DNA of 23,178 nucleotides from TMP-24 sp964600685. Lineage in GTDB: Bacteria > Pseudomonadota > Alphaproteobacteria > Rhodobacterales > Rhodobacteraceae. Below are positions 1 to 7,539 of the stretch, piece after piece. The notes beneath the pieces were generated by a model, which was given only the letters and a program-made list of their open reading frames with translations, did no database searches and was not told where the DNA came from. Where the stretch lies: contig CAZRKU010000045.1 of assembly GCA_964600685.1 (NCBI GenBank), positions 1 to 23,178 of the forward strand, in the 5' to 3' direction. How positions within the stretch are numbered: the stretch's first letter is position 1; every line of letters begins with the position of its first letter. A program made the translations under genes and the position numbers.

Positions 1-54
1 AGCAGTTGACTGTTAATCAATTGGTCGTAGGTTCGATCCCTACCGCCGGAGCCA
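1..54 (+). tRNA. tRNA-Asn(GUU), 3' part (5' end outside the window)
   Basis: The window opens inside a tRNA. The anticodon arm is complete: stem 5-9 pairs with 17-21 around a seven-base loop, with GTT at 12-14, so it reads Asn codons. The T arm follows (27-31 with 39-43, loop TTCGATC), then the 3' acceptor strand 44-50, discriminator G at 51 and an encoded CCA at 52-54. The missing 5' acceptor strand should read TCCGGCG. The D arm and 5' end lie before base 1. Confidence 0.95.
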
Positions 55-65
55 AAAATCCCAAT

Positions 66-111
66 AAAAGCAGCTACTTACCGAGACCCTCTAGTGAGGT
101 CTTTGGTAGCT
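66..111 (-). terminator. Probable intrinsic terminator of the membrane-protein gene
   Basis: On the minus strand AGCTAC (111-106) pairs with GTAGCT (77-72), and inside it GGTCT-type arms (84-88 with 98-102) pair around a nine-base loop. The stem is followed on the minus strand by GCTTTTATT. It lies about 80 bases after the stop codon at 189. Read on the plus strand there is no T run after the stem, so it fits the convergent gene better than the tRNA. The stem has an internal asymmetry, so strength is uncertain. Confidence 0.45.
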
Positions 112-188
112 ATGGAAGATGCGTAAGTTTGGCATAAGACTGCAAGAGTAGGTTCACCGAGTGAGTCCTTGCGGTGCAGCATAGCTTG

Positions 189-1328
189 CTAGCCGATAAC
201 TTGGATAAGAAAACCCCGCGCCGTCAAGGTAGGGCCATGCAACAGACCCCACGACAGTGCGCTTGCAAGCCAAGCTGTCCGCTCGACCGGGGAAATCGGG
301 CGGAACTCAACCAAGTCGCCGCGTAGACCAAGGCCCAACATCATTGTTGCCGCCACCGCAATCTGAATCGCAAACCAGCGGCCCCAGTCGAGTCCGAAGG
401 GATAGAGCAGGAGAAGTGGGGCGATGGCAAGAAAGATCAGCCAACCCGCCTCGGGGCGCCGGGATGCACTTGCAACCCAGATACGCCAAAGGGGCGCCGC
501 TGCGACCATCCAAGCCAATGGCAACAGCCAAGTCGTCCAACTTCGTTGCAACGCATCCCAGACCTTTTCCGGGCCATTCGTGGGGTCAGCCAGCCAAGCA
601 ATTGCTCCGCCACAGAGGGTCGAGGGCGATAGGCCGCGTATGGTCAACGCTTCGCAAATCGGTGTGGCATCAGCAAGCCTTGCATTGCGCAGTGCATAGA
701 CAAATTCAGCGCTTGCCAACACGATAACCAACGCGATGGTCACCTGCGTCACAGGAACACGCAGAGTTTGAGGCTGAAAAAGCCAAAGCGAAATCACCCA
801 AGCTGGAAGCAAAAGGATCATGATCTCGTGGCTAAGACCCCCGACCAAAATCATCGCGCCGGTCATGACAGTACGTGCTGAGCTGCCACCCGGCTGCGCC
901 AACCAAATAAGCGCGGCAAGGCCAATCAATTCTTTGCGAAGGGCTGAGATTGGATCAAGTCCCCAAAGGATCGCGAAATGGCCAGGGGTAAAAGCGACGA
1001 GAGCCATCACGCTACGCTCCTGCAAATAGATCAGCCGAGCGAACCCAACAAAAACCACCACCACCAGCGCAGCTTGAATTCCAAACACCAAAAAGAGGGG
1101 CGACACACTCAGCGCATCCGAAGTACGCAAGATAAACTCACCAAACGGGCCCCGTCGTATTGGCCCCGCTGCGAGAGAGATTAGCCAATCGCCCTGTAGC
1201 CAGATATGGCCACCGCTACGCCAATTCGCCAACAGAATTCGCAGTTGAAGTCCAAGCCCGACGGCTAGAATCACCAAAGCGCTTAATTTCCAGAGATATC
1301 GATTTTCTGTAGGCAAAGGGAATCTCAA
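189..1328 (-). CDS. Polytopic membrane protein, putative surface-polysaccharide polymerase-like
   Basis: A 379-residue, very hydrophobic protein with roughly ten predicted membrane spans and little soluble domain. Near the N terminus (about residues 39-65) it has GDWLIS, a short spacer and RRGPFGEF, and near residue 130 SALRKELIG. I associate this pattern (W-L-I-x, then R-R-G-x-x-G-E, then a conserved R-K-E/D loop) with Wzy-like or EpsG-like membrane proteins of O-antigen and exopolysaccharide loci; the family link is from memory of such sequences, not from a search. The first start in frame is TTG at 1328-1326, two codons after an in-frame TAA, with no clear Shine-Dalgarno, so a later start is possible. 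Base composition is visibly lower in GC than all other genes here, pointing to separate origin. Function as a polymerase is inference. Confidence 0.65.
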   Translation of the reverse strand: MRFPLPTENRYLWKLSALVILAVGLGLQLRILLANWRSGGHIWLQGDWLISLAAGPIRRGPFGEFILRTSDALSVSPLFLVFGIQAALVVVVFVGFARLIYLQERSVMALVAFTPGHFAILWGLDPISALRKELIGLAALIWLAQPGGSSARTVMTGAMILVGGLSHEIMILLLPAWVISLWLFQPQTLRVPVTQVTIALVIVLASAEFVYALRNARLADATPICEALTIRGLSPSTLCGGAIAWLADPTNGPEKVWDALQRSWTTWLLPLAWMVAAAPLWRIWVASASRRPEAGWLIFLAIAPLLLLYPFGLDWGRWFAIQIAVAATMMLGLGLRGDLVEFRPISPVERTAWLASALSWGLLHGPTLTARGFLIQVIG

Positions 1329-1504
1329 CTGTTAGGCGAATCGTTCAAGCGAGATTGGGTAAAAAAAGGCGCTACAATGCGTATGAAATCGCTGCGGCTG
1401 ACGCAACCCCCTTGGCGCGGTGCGGGATTGGCCTGTGCCGCTGGCTGTGGGGGCTGCTCGCCGCCCTCCTGCCACGTTGCCAGCCATGCGGGAGCGTCCG
1501 TCAT
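1325..1504 (-). pseudogene. Truncated 5' part of an unrecognised gene
   Basis: An ATG at 1504-1502 overlaps the stop of the preceding reading frame as ATGA, the junction type used throughout this operon. The frame starts MTDAPAWLATWQEGG and has high-GC codons for about 35 residues, then drifts into AT-richer sequence (from about 1400 down) and stops at 1325-1327. It looks like the N-terminal piece of a gene cut off at the change in base composition; the last 20 or so residues probably come from the foreign side. No family is recognised. It could instead be an intact small gene of 59 residues, but the sharp change in composition inside it argues against that. Confidence 0.35.
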
Positions 1505-1840
1505 CGCCAGTTCATCCATACCCGGTCGGTCGCCCAGCGTTTCAGGCACATCAGCACACCGCTGTTGCCATCTGCGCCCAGCCAGTCCATCCGGTCCAGC
1601 TTGCCATCGTCCACCAGCGCCAAAGTTTCAGCCTCAAATTCAGGCGAGCCGAGATAGGCAATGAACGGCGATTCCCGCGACCGCTCAAGGCGGGCAACCC
1701 GCTGAAGCAGCGACCCAGACGCCGGACATGCGGCCAGCCCTCCCCGAGACGCCGCAGCGCCGCGCCCATACCTGCGACCAGCGCAACCGATCCGTTGATG
1801 AAAAGGGTCTTTGAAAAACCCTGTCCGTCTCCGTTCCAGC
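1501..1840 (-). pseudogene. Frameshifted remnant of an unrecognised gene after the GT-C gene
   Basis: Two minus-strand frames look coding in series. From about 1840 to 1700 one frame reads FINGSVALVAGMGAALRRL and GEGWPHVRRL with strong GC3. From about 1710 to the TGA at 1503-1501 a second frame, offset by -1, reads RVARLERSRESPFIAYLG, then SPEFEAETLALVDDGKLD and WLGADGNSGVLMCLKRWA, ending MNWR. The second frame has no usable ATG, GTG or TTG upstream that would yield the whole segment, so it cannot be expressed as an intact product as it stands. One inserted or two missing bases would join the frames. A sequencing error is the main alternative. I do not recognise the protein. It follows the GT-C gene directly and ends in an ATGA overlap, so it was probably the next operon gene. 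Confidence 0.4.
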
Positions 1841-3907
1841 CTATGATTTGCCGAGAAGGCTTTTGGCGATCGCCACCAGATCGATGACCAGCCGGTCGTT
1901 CCAGCTTTCCGGCCACTGGGCCCCGCGTCCGAAGATCACCGGACGCGGGGTCGCCAGAAGCGGCGCACCCGTATCGAAGGGCAGCTTCTGCGCTCTCTGC
2001 GCCTCAAAGAGCGCCATGTCGCGGATGTAAAGGCCATAGCCGTCATAGCTGGCAAAGAGGGTGCCGTCGGCGGGCGTCGCCCCGTCCAGGGGCTTCAGCA
2101 CATAGTTGATCACCTGATCCGGGGCCTTCGGAAACTCCGAATAATACCACCAGACCAGCGGTGCGCCGAAGAAGCGCTCCCCCGGTTCGGTCTCGCCATA
2201 GCCGATGGGCAGAAGTCGTCCGAACAACGCGTGGAACGTATCGAGCGCCTTGGGGTCGAAGCCCCGGAACCGTTCGCCGTCCTGTGGTTCTGCCGAGGCG
2301 TAGCGCGGCCCTTCGGTCGCGATGAACGCCGCAAAGGCCCGGTCATGGGCATGCATCCCCATGTCCCTGGGCCAGGCGAGCCAGGTCGACAGGACGATCA
2401 TGATCGCCGCCAGCGCGCGGGCGACGGGCCGCTCCATCCACTCTTGCCGCCACAGGACCACCAGCGGCGGGATCATCGCCGGGATGAAGTGATGCAGAAG
2501 GACGCGGTAGCCCTGAAGGTAGAAGAACAGGAAGAACGCCACCGTCAGCAGCGTCAGCGCCCGCCCGGTCTGATCCTGCCGCTTCCACAGGAGAAGCGAC
2601 AGCGCGGGCAGGATGCCGACGGGCACCGCGAGGAAGGCAAAGCGGTTCCAGTCGGTGAAGGCCACGAAACGCAGGCGCTGGATCACGCCCGCGGCGCTGA
2701 ACTCATCGCCGGGGATGGGCAGGCCCGCCAGCTTCACGAGGACCGGCCCGAGGATCGAGATGGCCACTGCCACGGCCAGCGTGATGCCCGCCCAGAGCAG
2801 CCTTCCGCGTGGCAGCGGTCGCCAGACCAGAACCACAGCAATCGGCCACAGGAGCAGCCACAGCCCGCCCGTCGGGATCGACAGATGCGCCATCACCCCT
2901 GCCGCGATCATCAGGGCGCGGCGATCCGCGATGAAGGCGAGGATGTAGGCCATGAAACTGACCATCGCCAGCGTCTCGCGCGCGGCGGGCATCGGGCTGT
3001 CGCCGAACCAGGCGTGATAGCCGCCCGAGTAGATGTTGGCGAAGGCGTAAAGCGCCAGCGCCGCCATCAGCAGCAGATGACCGGACAGGCCGATCACCGC
3101 GCCGGGACGGCCCACCCGGATCAGCGCGCAGAGGATCGGATAGAGCAGGGCGAGCCCCATCAGCAAGGGGGCGCGCACCGAAAATTCCCACTCCCCCCAG
3201 ACCCGGACGAACCAGCTTTCCGGCAGGACAAACAGGAAGGAGGTCAGGCCGGGCGCCTGCTGGATCACACCGGCGTCCGGTTGCCAGAAGGGCCAGTGCG
3301 TATGGATGAAGTTCCGCGCGAGCTGCAGGGCGTCCACTCCGTCGCCCGAGAAATTCTCCCAATAGAACTTCGGGGACATGAGCACCAGCACCAGCCAGAA
3401 AAGCCCCAGCGCCGCCCAGAGATCGCCCGCCTGACCGGCAAGATCGAGGCGGAGCGTTTCGCCCTGTGCGAGGCGGACTGCGACGATGAGCAGGCAGAGC
3501 AGGTTCAGGGCCGCGACCAAAGCCAGGAAACGTGTGCCGGTCAGCGTGGTGGCAAGGGCCAGATCACCCGCCATCGCGGCGACGGCCATCAGCGGCAGCG
3601 CCGCGCCAAACCCCGCCAGCAGCCAGAGTGCCAGGTTTTTCTGCCGCCCGAAGACCGCAGCCAGCATCAGCCCCGACGCGAGGCAGAAGACGGACAGGGC
3701 GAGTGCCGAAAGCGGCGTGACGACATACAGGCCCAGCGCTTCGGACAAGATGAAATAGGGACTGGCCGACTGGCCCAGATCCCACAGCAACAACATGTGC
3801 CGCACCACTGGCAGGCCTGCCCATGCGGCCAGGCCCGCGACAAGCACGATCAGGGCCAGCTTCATCGGCGTCCGGTCAGCGGACCGTGGGTTTGCGGCAG
3901 CGGCCAT
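1841..3907 (-). CDS. GT-C-type polytopic membrane glycosyltransferase (putative)
   Basis: A 688-residue protein with a dozen or more hydrophobic spans over residues 15-500 and a soluble C-terminal tail of about 190 residues. After the first block of spans a loop carries FSGDGVDALQLARNF (residues 186-200), an acidic motif placed like the catalytic Asp loop of GT-C enzymes, which transfer sugars from polyprenyl-phosphate donors on the outer face of the membrane. The assignment to GT-C rests on topology and this loop. The ATG at 3907 shares one base with the stop of the GtrA-like gene (TGATG); a GTG one codon earlier is possible. Last intact gene of the operon. Likely job: attach the modified deoxysugar to a glycan outside the inner membrane (inference). 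Confidence 0.7.
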   Translation of the reverse strand: MAAAANPRSADRTPMKLALIVLVAGLAAWAGLPVVRHMLLLWDLGQSASPYFILSEALGLYVVTPLSALALSVFCLASGLMLAAVFGRQKNLALWLLAGFGAALPLMAVAAMAGDLALATTLTGTRFLALVAALNLLCLLIVAVRLAQGETLRLDLAGQAGDLWAALGLFWLVLVLMSPKFYWENFSGDGVDALQLARNFIHTHWPFWQPDAGVIQQAPGLTSFLFVLPESWFVRVWGEWEFSVRAPLLMGLALLYPILCALIRVGRPGAVIGLSGHLLLMAALALYAFANIYSGGYHAWFGDSPMPAARETLAMVSFMAYILAFIADRRALMIAAGVMAHLSIPTGGLWLLLWPIAVVLVWRPLPRGRLLWAGITLAVAVAISILGPVLVKLAGLPIPGDEFSAAGVIQRLRFVAFTDWNRFAFLAVPVGILPALSLLLWKRQDQTGRALTLLTVAFFLFFYLQGYRVLLHHFIPAMIPPLVVLWRQEWMERPVARALAAIMIVLSTWLAWPRDMGMHAHDRAFAAFIATEGPRYASAEPQDGERFRGFDPKALDTFHALFGRLLPIGYGETEPGERFFGAPLVWWYYSEFPKAPDQVINYVLKPLDGATPADGTLFASYDGYGLYIRDMALFEAQRAQKLPFDTGAPLLATPRPVIFGRGAQWPESWNDRLVIDLVAIAKSLLGKS

Positions 3908-4320
3908 CACTCATGTCCTTTGGCATCGGGGCGCGGCAGGAACGGCAATCGCCCGGTCAGCACCCGCGATATCAGAATAAAGGCAAGTGTCGCCATGGGA
4001 AGCACCAGAAGCGCCTGCGCGACGAGGGGCGCAAGACCCGCTGACAAAGCCGCCTGCAGGGCGGCCGCGTTGATCAGGTAAATGAACCCGTATGCCCCCA
4101 CATAGGGCAAGAGCCGCTGATAGCCGCCCTGGTCAAAGACCAGCCGCGCGTGGGTCAGATAGTTCCACAGAACCCCGATCGCGAAGGACAGCGCCAGCGC
4201 CGGCTGGGGCGCGAGGCCAAGCCAGATGAGAAGCGCGTAAAGCACATAGCCAAAGGCAGTATTCAGGACGCCGACCGCCAGGAACCGGACGAAACGTTTG
4301 CTGTCGCCTGCGCGGGTCAT
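3907..4320 (-). CDS. GtrA-family membrane protein
   Basis: A 137-residue protein with four hydrophobic spans (about 12-33, 40-56, 72-92, 98-119). Span one carries FLAVGVLNTAFGYVLYALL, and the loop after span two carries NYLTHARLVF, both hallmarks of the GtrA family. GtrA proteins are thought to help move polyprenyl-phosphate-linked sugars across the inner membrane, or otherwise support GT-C enzymes. The ATG overlaps the stop of the SDR gene as ATGA, and its stop overlaps the GT-C start. A GtrB-type glycosyltransferase, which would load the sugar on undecaprenyl phosphate, is not in the window. Confidence 0.88.
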   Translation of the reverse strand: MTRAGDSKRFVRFLAVGVLNTAFGYVLYALLIWLGLAPQPALALSFAIGVLWNYLTHARLVFDQGGYQRLLPYVGAYGFIYLINAAALQAALSAGLAPLVAQALLVLPMATLAFILISRVLTGRLPFLPRPDAKGHE

Positions 4321-5225
4321 GGCGTCGGCCGCTCTGCCGCCAGAGTGGCTGCCACACCGGACGCCAAATCCCGGGTGGGCCGAAAACCCGTCCCGGCGGT
4401 CAGTCGGGCGACATCGGCCAATATCAGCGGCGGGTCATCTGCCGGGCGCACGCGCGCGCCCAGACGCACGCGATCCTCGCCACCCAGCGCGCGGGCAAGG
4501 GTCAGGATAAGGGAGCGAACCTCTGTCGCCTCGCCAGAGGCCACGTTGACCGCACCCTGCAAAGGGCTGACCAGAAGCGCGGCCAGCGCCCGGCCCAGAT
4601 CGAAGGTGGACAGAAAATCCCGGCGCTGCAGGCCGTCGGTGCAATCGACCTGCCGCCCGGTCCGCAACCCCCGGATGATGTCGCCGAAAAGCCGGCCCTC
4701 GGGCTCCCCCGGACCGTAGCAGAAGAAGGGCCGCGCCCAGGCGAGCGACAACCCCAGCGCCCCCGCCCCGGCCAAGGCCGCGATGCCCGTCGCGGCCTTG
4801 GCGGCCCCATAAAGCGTCGCGGGGCGCAGGGGCGTATCTTCGCCCATGGGGCCGGCGGCCGCCTGCGACCAGTCATATTCCGCGCAGGATCCGACCATCA
4901 CTGCCCGCCTGCCGCCCGCGGCCGCAAAGGCGCGCAACAGATGCAGGCTTGCCCCCACCCAGTCGAGGTTCGCGGGCGCGGTCCAGCGGTCCTTCGGCCC
5001 GTCATGCCAGGCCAGATGGATCAGATGGGTCGCGCCCAGCCCGCCGATCGCCCGCAAAACCCCTGCCCCGTCCAGCAGATCGAGCGCCAGCGCCTCGGCC
5101 CCGGCGACCGGCTGGCCGGACCGGGAGGCCGCGATCACCCGGCAGCCCTGTTCCAGAAGCGGCGCCACCACCTGGCGTCCGATCAGCCCGGTGGCCCCGG
5201 TCAGAAGGACGGACGGCGCGGTCAT
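4317..5225 (-). CDS. NAD(P)-dependent sugar epimerase/4-ketoreductase (extended SDR)
   Basis: A 302-residue extended short-chain dehydrogenase. The nucleotide-binding motif TGATGLIG is at residues 9-16, and the active site shows GSCAEYDW followed by YGAAK (the YxxxK pair). The start is ATG 5225, overlapping the methyltransferase stop as ATGA; the open frame continues 70 codons upstream, but those lie inside the methyltransferase gene and lack SDR features. Its position after rfbF, rfbG and a C-methyltransferase suggests that it acts on the CDP-4-keto-6-deoxy sugar, most simply reducing the 4-keto group to finish the nucleotide sugar. Epimerisation is an alternative. The substrate is inference. 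Confidence 0.82.
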   Translation of the reverse strand: MTAPSVLLTGATGLIGRQVVAPLLEQGCRVIAASRSGQPVAGAEALALDLLDGAGVLRAIGGLGATHLIHLAWHDGPKDRWTAPANLDWVGASLHLLRAFAAAGGRRAVMVGSCAEYDWSQAAAGPMGEDTPLRPATLYGAAKAATGIAALAGAGALGLSLAWARPFFCYGPGEPEGRLFGDIIRGLRTGRQVDCTDGLQRRDFLSTFDLGRALAALLVSPLQGAVNVASGEATEVRSLILTLARALGGEDRVRLGARVRPADDPPLILADVARLTAGTGFRPTRDLASGVAATLAAERPTP

Positions 5226-6466
5226 GCGGTGACGGACACGTTCGGCACGGCGGTGACGAAGCTCGTGCCCCTGGCGCGCAGATCGGAAAGCTGGTCCATG
5301 ATCTCGGCCTTCAGGTTCCAGGGCAGGATCAGCACGAAATCCGGCCGGCGCCGGCGCAGTTCGTCGACGCCGAAGACGGGGATATGACTGCCCGGCAGCA
5401 GGGTCCTCTGCTTGGCCGGGTTCTTGTCGACGCAATAGTCGATCATGTCCGCACCCGCCCCGCAGTAGTTCAGCAGCGTGTTGCCCTTGGCCGCCGCGCC
5501 ATAGGCCGCCACGGTCTTGCGCCCGTGATGGGCAGAGGCGAGGAAATCCATCAGCCCTTCGCGCACCGCTTCGACCCTGGCGGTAAAGCCCTGGTAGCCC
5601 TCCGCCTTGTCGAGCTTCGCCGCCGCTTCGTCCGCCCGCACCTTCGCGACGCCGGGCCGTTCCGCCCGGGCGGCATCCTTCAGACAGGCATGGACGCGCA
5701 AGCTGCCGCCATGGGTCGGCAGTTCCTCGACCTCGAACACCCTGAGGCCGGCGTCGGCGAAGATCTTCTCGACCGCCAGCAGCGACAGATAGGAATAATG
5801 CTCGTGATAGATCGTGTCGAACTGCACCTGCCGGATCAGGTTCAGCAGATGGGGAAATTCGACCGTATAGACCGCATCACCGGTCAGCAGCCGGGCGATA
5901 CCGCGCACGAAGTCATTGATATCAGGGACATGCGCGAGGACATTCGCGGAACAGATCAGGTTCGGGCGCTTGCCTTCATCATGCAGGCGTTTGGCCAGGG
6001 CCTCGGTCCAGAACTCCACCAGCGTCGGCACGCCCTTCCTTTCCGCCGCGGCGGCGGTATTGCCCGACGGTTCCACCCCCAGGACCGGCACGCCGACATT
6101 GCGGAAATATTGCAGAAGATAGCCATCGTTCGAGGCGATCTCCAGCACGAGACTCTGGCCGTTCAGCTTCAGCTCGTCCGTCATCCTGGCCGCATAGGCC
6201 TTGCAATGCGCCAGCCAGCTTTCCGAAAAGGAGGAGAAATAGGCATAGTCGCCATGAAAGATCGCATCCGCCGGCACGACATCGTCGACCTGGACCAGCC
6301 AGCAGGCCTCGCAGACGCGGGCGTGGAGCGGGTATTTCGCCTCGGGTTTGTCTCCGTCGGCCAGGGGCACGTAGGAATTGGCCAGAGGCGACAGGCCCAG
6401 ATCCACGAGCGTGAGGGTCAGGGGGGCACCGCAAGACCGGCAGGCGGGATGTGCAACATCATTCAT
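5222..6466 (-). CDS. SAM-dependent sugar C-methyltransferase
   Basis: A 414-residue protein with the three-part layout of C-methyltransferases that act on nucleotide-linked keto-sugars (TylCIII/NovU type). The N-terminal zinc-binding part has CRSC (C9, C12) and CEAC (C52, C55). The SAM-binding core has LEIASNDGYLLQYF near residues 108-121. The family signature YHEHYSYLSL follows, and the C-terminal domain contains AYGAAAKGNTLLNY. These enzymes add a methyl group next to the keto carbon, often at C3 of a 4-keto-6-deoxyhexose. The ATG at 6466 overlaps the rfbG stop as ATGA; the longer open frame upstream is rfbG read out of frame. Here the substrate is most likely CDP-4-keto-6-deoxy-glucose or a derivative (inference). 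Confidence 0.88.
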   Translation of the reverse strand: MNDVAHPACRSCGAPLTLTLVDLGLSPLANSYVPLADGDKPEAKYPLHARVCEACWLVQVDDVVPADAIFHGDYAYFSSFSESWLAHCKAYAARMTDELKLNGQSLVLEIASNDGYLLQYFRNVGVPVLGVEPSGNTAAAAERKGVPTLVEFWTEALAKRLHDEGKRPNLICSANVLAHVPDINDFVRGIARLLTGDAVYTVEFPHLLNLIRQVQFDTIYHEHYSYLSLLAVEKIFADAGLRVFEVEELPTHGGSLRVHACLKDAARAERPGVAKVRADEAAAKLDKAEGYQGFTARVEAVREGLMDFLASAHHGRKTVAAYGAAAKGNTLLNYCGAGADMIDYCVDKNPAKQRTLLPGSHIPVFGVDELRRRRPDFVLILPWNLKAEIMDQLSDLRARGTSFVTAVPNVSVTA

Positions 6467-7539
6467 GTCAAGCAGCTTTCGTAATCCGCGATCTGCGCGC
6501 GGCAAAGTTCGTCGGCGGGGCGGCCCTTGGCCCAGCCCGCATACCAGTCGGCGGTCAGCCGGATGCAATCGGCGAAGCGCAGGACCGGCTGCCAGCCAAG
6601 TTCCACCCGGGCTTTCGTGCAATCGAGGCGCAGGAGTTTCGCCTCGTGCAGGATCGCGCCCGCCTCCTCGATCACGACGCGGCCCTTGCCAAGCGCCCCC
6701 ACGACCGCCTCGGCAACCTCGAGCACCGCCCGTTCGTCCGTGCGGTCGGGGCCGAAGTTCCAGCCGGACGCCGCCGCGTCATCGCCCGCTGCCAGCCGTT
6801 CTGCCACCAGCAGATAACCGCGGATCGGTTCCAGCACATGCTGCCAGGGCCGCACGGAGCGCGGGGCACGCAGCGTCACCATTCCCGCGGCACCCAGACA
6901 GCCGCGCACGATGTCGGGCACCAGCCGATCCTCGCTCCAGTCCCCGCCGCCGATCACATTGCCCGCGCGCACCGTCGCCACCCGCGCCGGATGGGTGCCC
7001 GCGCCGCCGAAAGGCGCATAGAAGCTTTTTGCCATCGACTGCGCCGCAATCTCGCACGCACCCTTGGAGGCGGAATAGGGATCGCGCCCGCCCATCGGAT
7101 CGGTCTCCCGGTAGCCCCGGATCTGCTCCACGTTCTCATAGGCCTTGTCAGAGGTCGCGACGACGACCGCGCACAGGTCGGGACAGGCCCGCGCCGCATC
7201 GAGAAGCTGCACCGTGCCCATCACGTTCGAGGCGAAGGTTTCGACCGGATCGCGGTAGCTGCGCCGGACAAGCGCCTGCGCGGCCAGATGCAGGATCACC
7301 TCCGGGCGCGCCTCGGCCAGCGCCCGGTCCAATGCCGCCCGGTCGTTCAGATCGGCGAATACCGAACGCACGCCCGGCAGATTCAGCAGCGACCAAAGGC
7401 TGGGTTCGGTTTCCGGCGCATGGGCAAAGCCCGTGACCTTCGCCCCCATGCGGGCAAGCCAGGCCGCCACCCAGGCCCCCTTGAAGCCCGTGTGCCCGGT
7501 CAGAAAGACCCGCCGTCCTTTCCAGAATTCCCTGTTCAC
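6463..7539 (-). CDS. rfbG: CDP-glucose 4,6-dehydratase
   Basis: A 358-residue extended SDR, the usual length for RfbG. It begins NREFWKGRRVFLTGHTGFKG, the characteristic N terminus of CDP-glucose dehydratases with the NAD-binding TGxxGxxG motif. HLAAQALVRRSY and DPYSASKGACE (catalytic YxxxK) follow, then RAGNVIGGGDW. It converts CDP-glucose to CDP-4-keto-6-deoxyglucose in the cytoplasm. The start is GTG at 7539-7537, overlapping the rfbF stop as GTGA; the extra twelve codons upstream lie within rfbF. It takes the product of the preceding rfbF and feeds the C-methyltransferase that follows. Confidence 0.95.
   Translation of the reverse strand: MNREFWKGRRVFLTGHTGFKGAWVAAWLARMGAKVTGFAHAPETEPSLWSLLNLPGVRSVFADLNDRAALDRALAEARPEVILHLAAQALVRRSYRDPVETFASNVMGTVQLLDAARACPDLCAVVVATSDKAYENVEQIRGYRETDPMGGRDPYSASKGACEIAAQSMAKSFYAPFGGAGTHPARVATVRAGNVIGGGDWSEDRLVPDIVRGCLGAAGMVTLRAPRSVRPWQHVLEPIRGYLLVAERLAAGDDAAASGWNFGPDRTDERAVLEVAEAVVGALGKGRVVIEEAGAILHEAKLLRLDCTKARVELGWQPVLRFADCIRLTADWYAGWAKGRPADELCRAQIADYESCLT

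Noticed and set aside
55..188. Attachment-site repeat of the tRNA-Asn 3' end near the low-GC gene
   Set aside because: No second copy of the T-arm/acceptor sequence was found near 1320-1400 or elsewhere by eye, and no integrase gene is present.
2231..4081. Long plus-strand open frame (616 codons) opposite the GT-C and GtrA-like genes
   Set aside because: Its product is dominated by Arg, Gln, His and Glu with no domain, as expected for the antisense of GC-rich membrane-protein genes, and the minus strand holds recognisable genes with tidy overlaps.
5226..5435. N-terminal extension of the SDR (70 codons)
   Set aside because: It is the C-methyltransferase end read in another frame; the SDR motif starts within nine residues of ATG 5225, which has an ATGA junction.
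4949..6484. Plus-strand open frame of 511 codons
   Set aside because: It lies opposite the SDR and C-methyltransferase genes, has no recognisable motif and no suitable start context; it is an antisense shadow.
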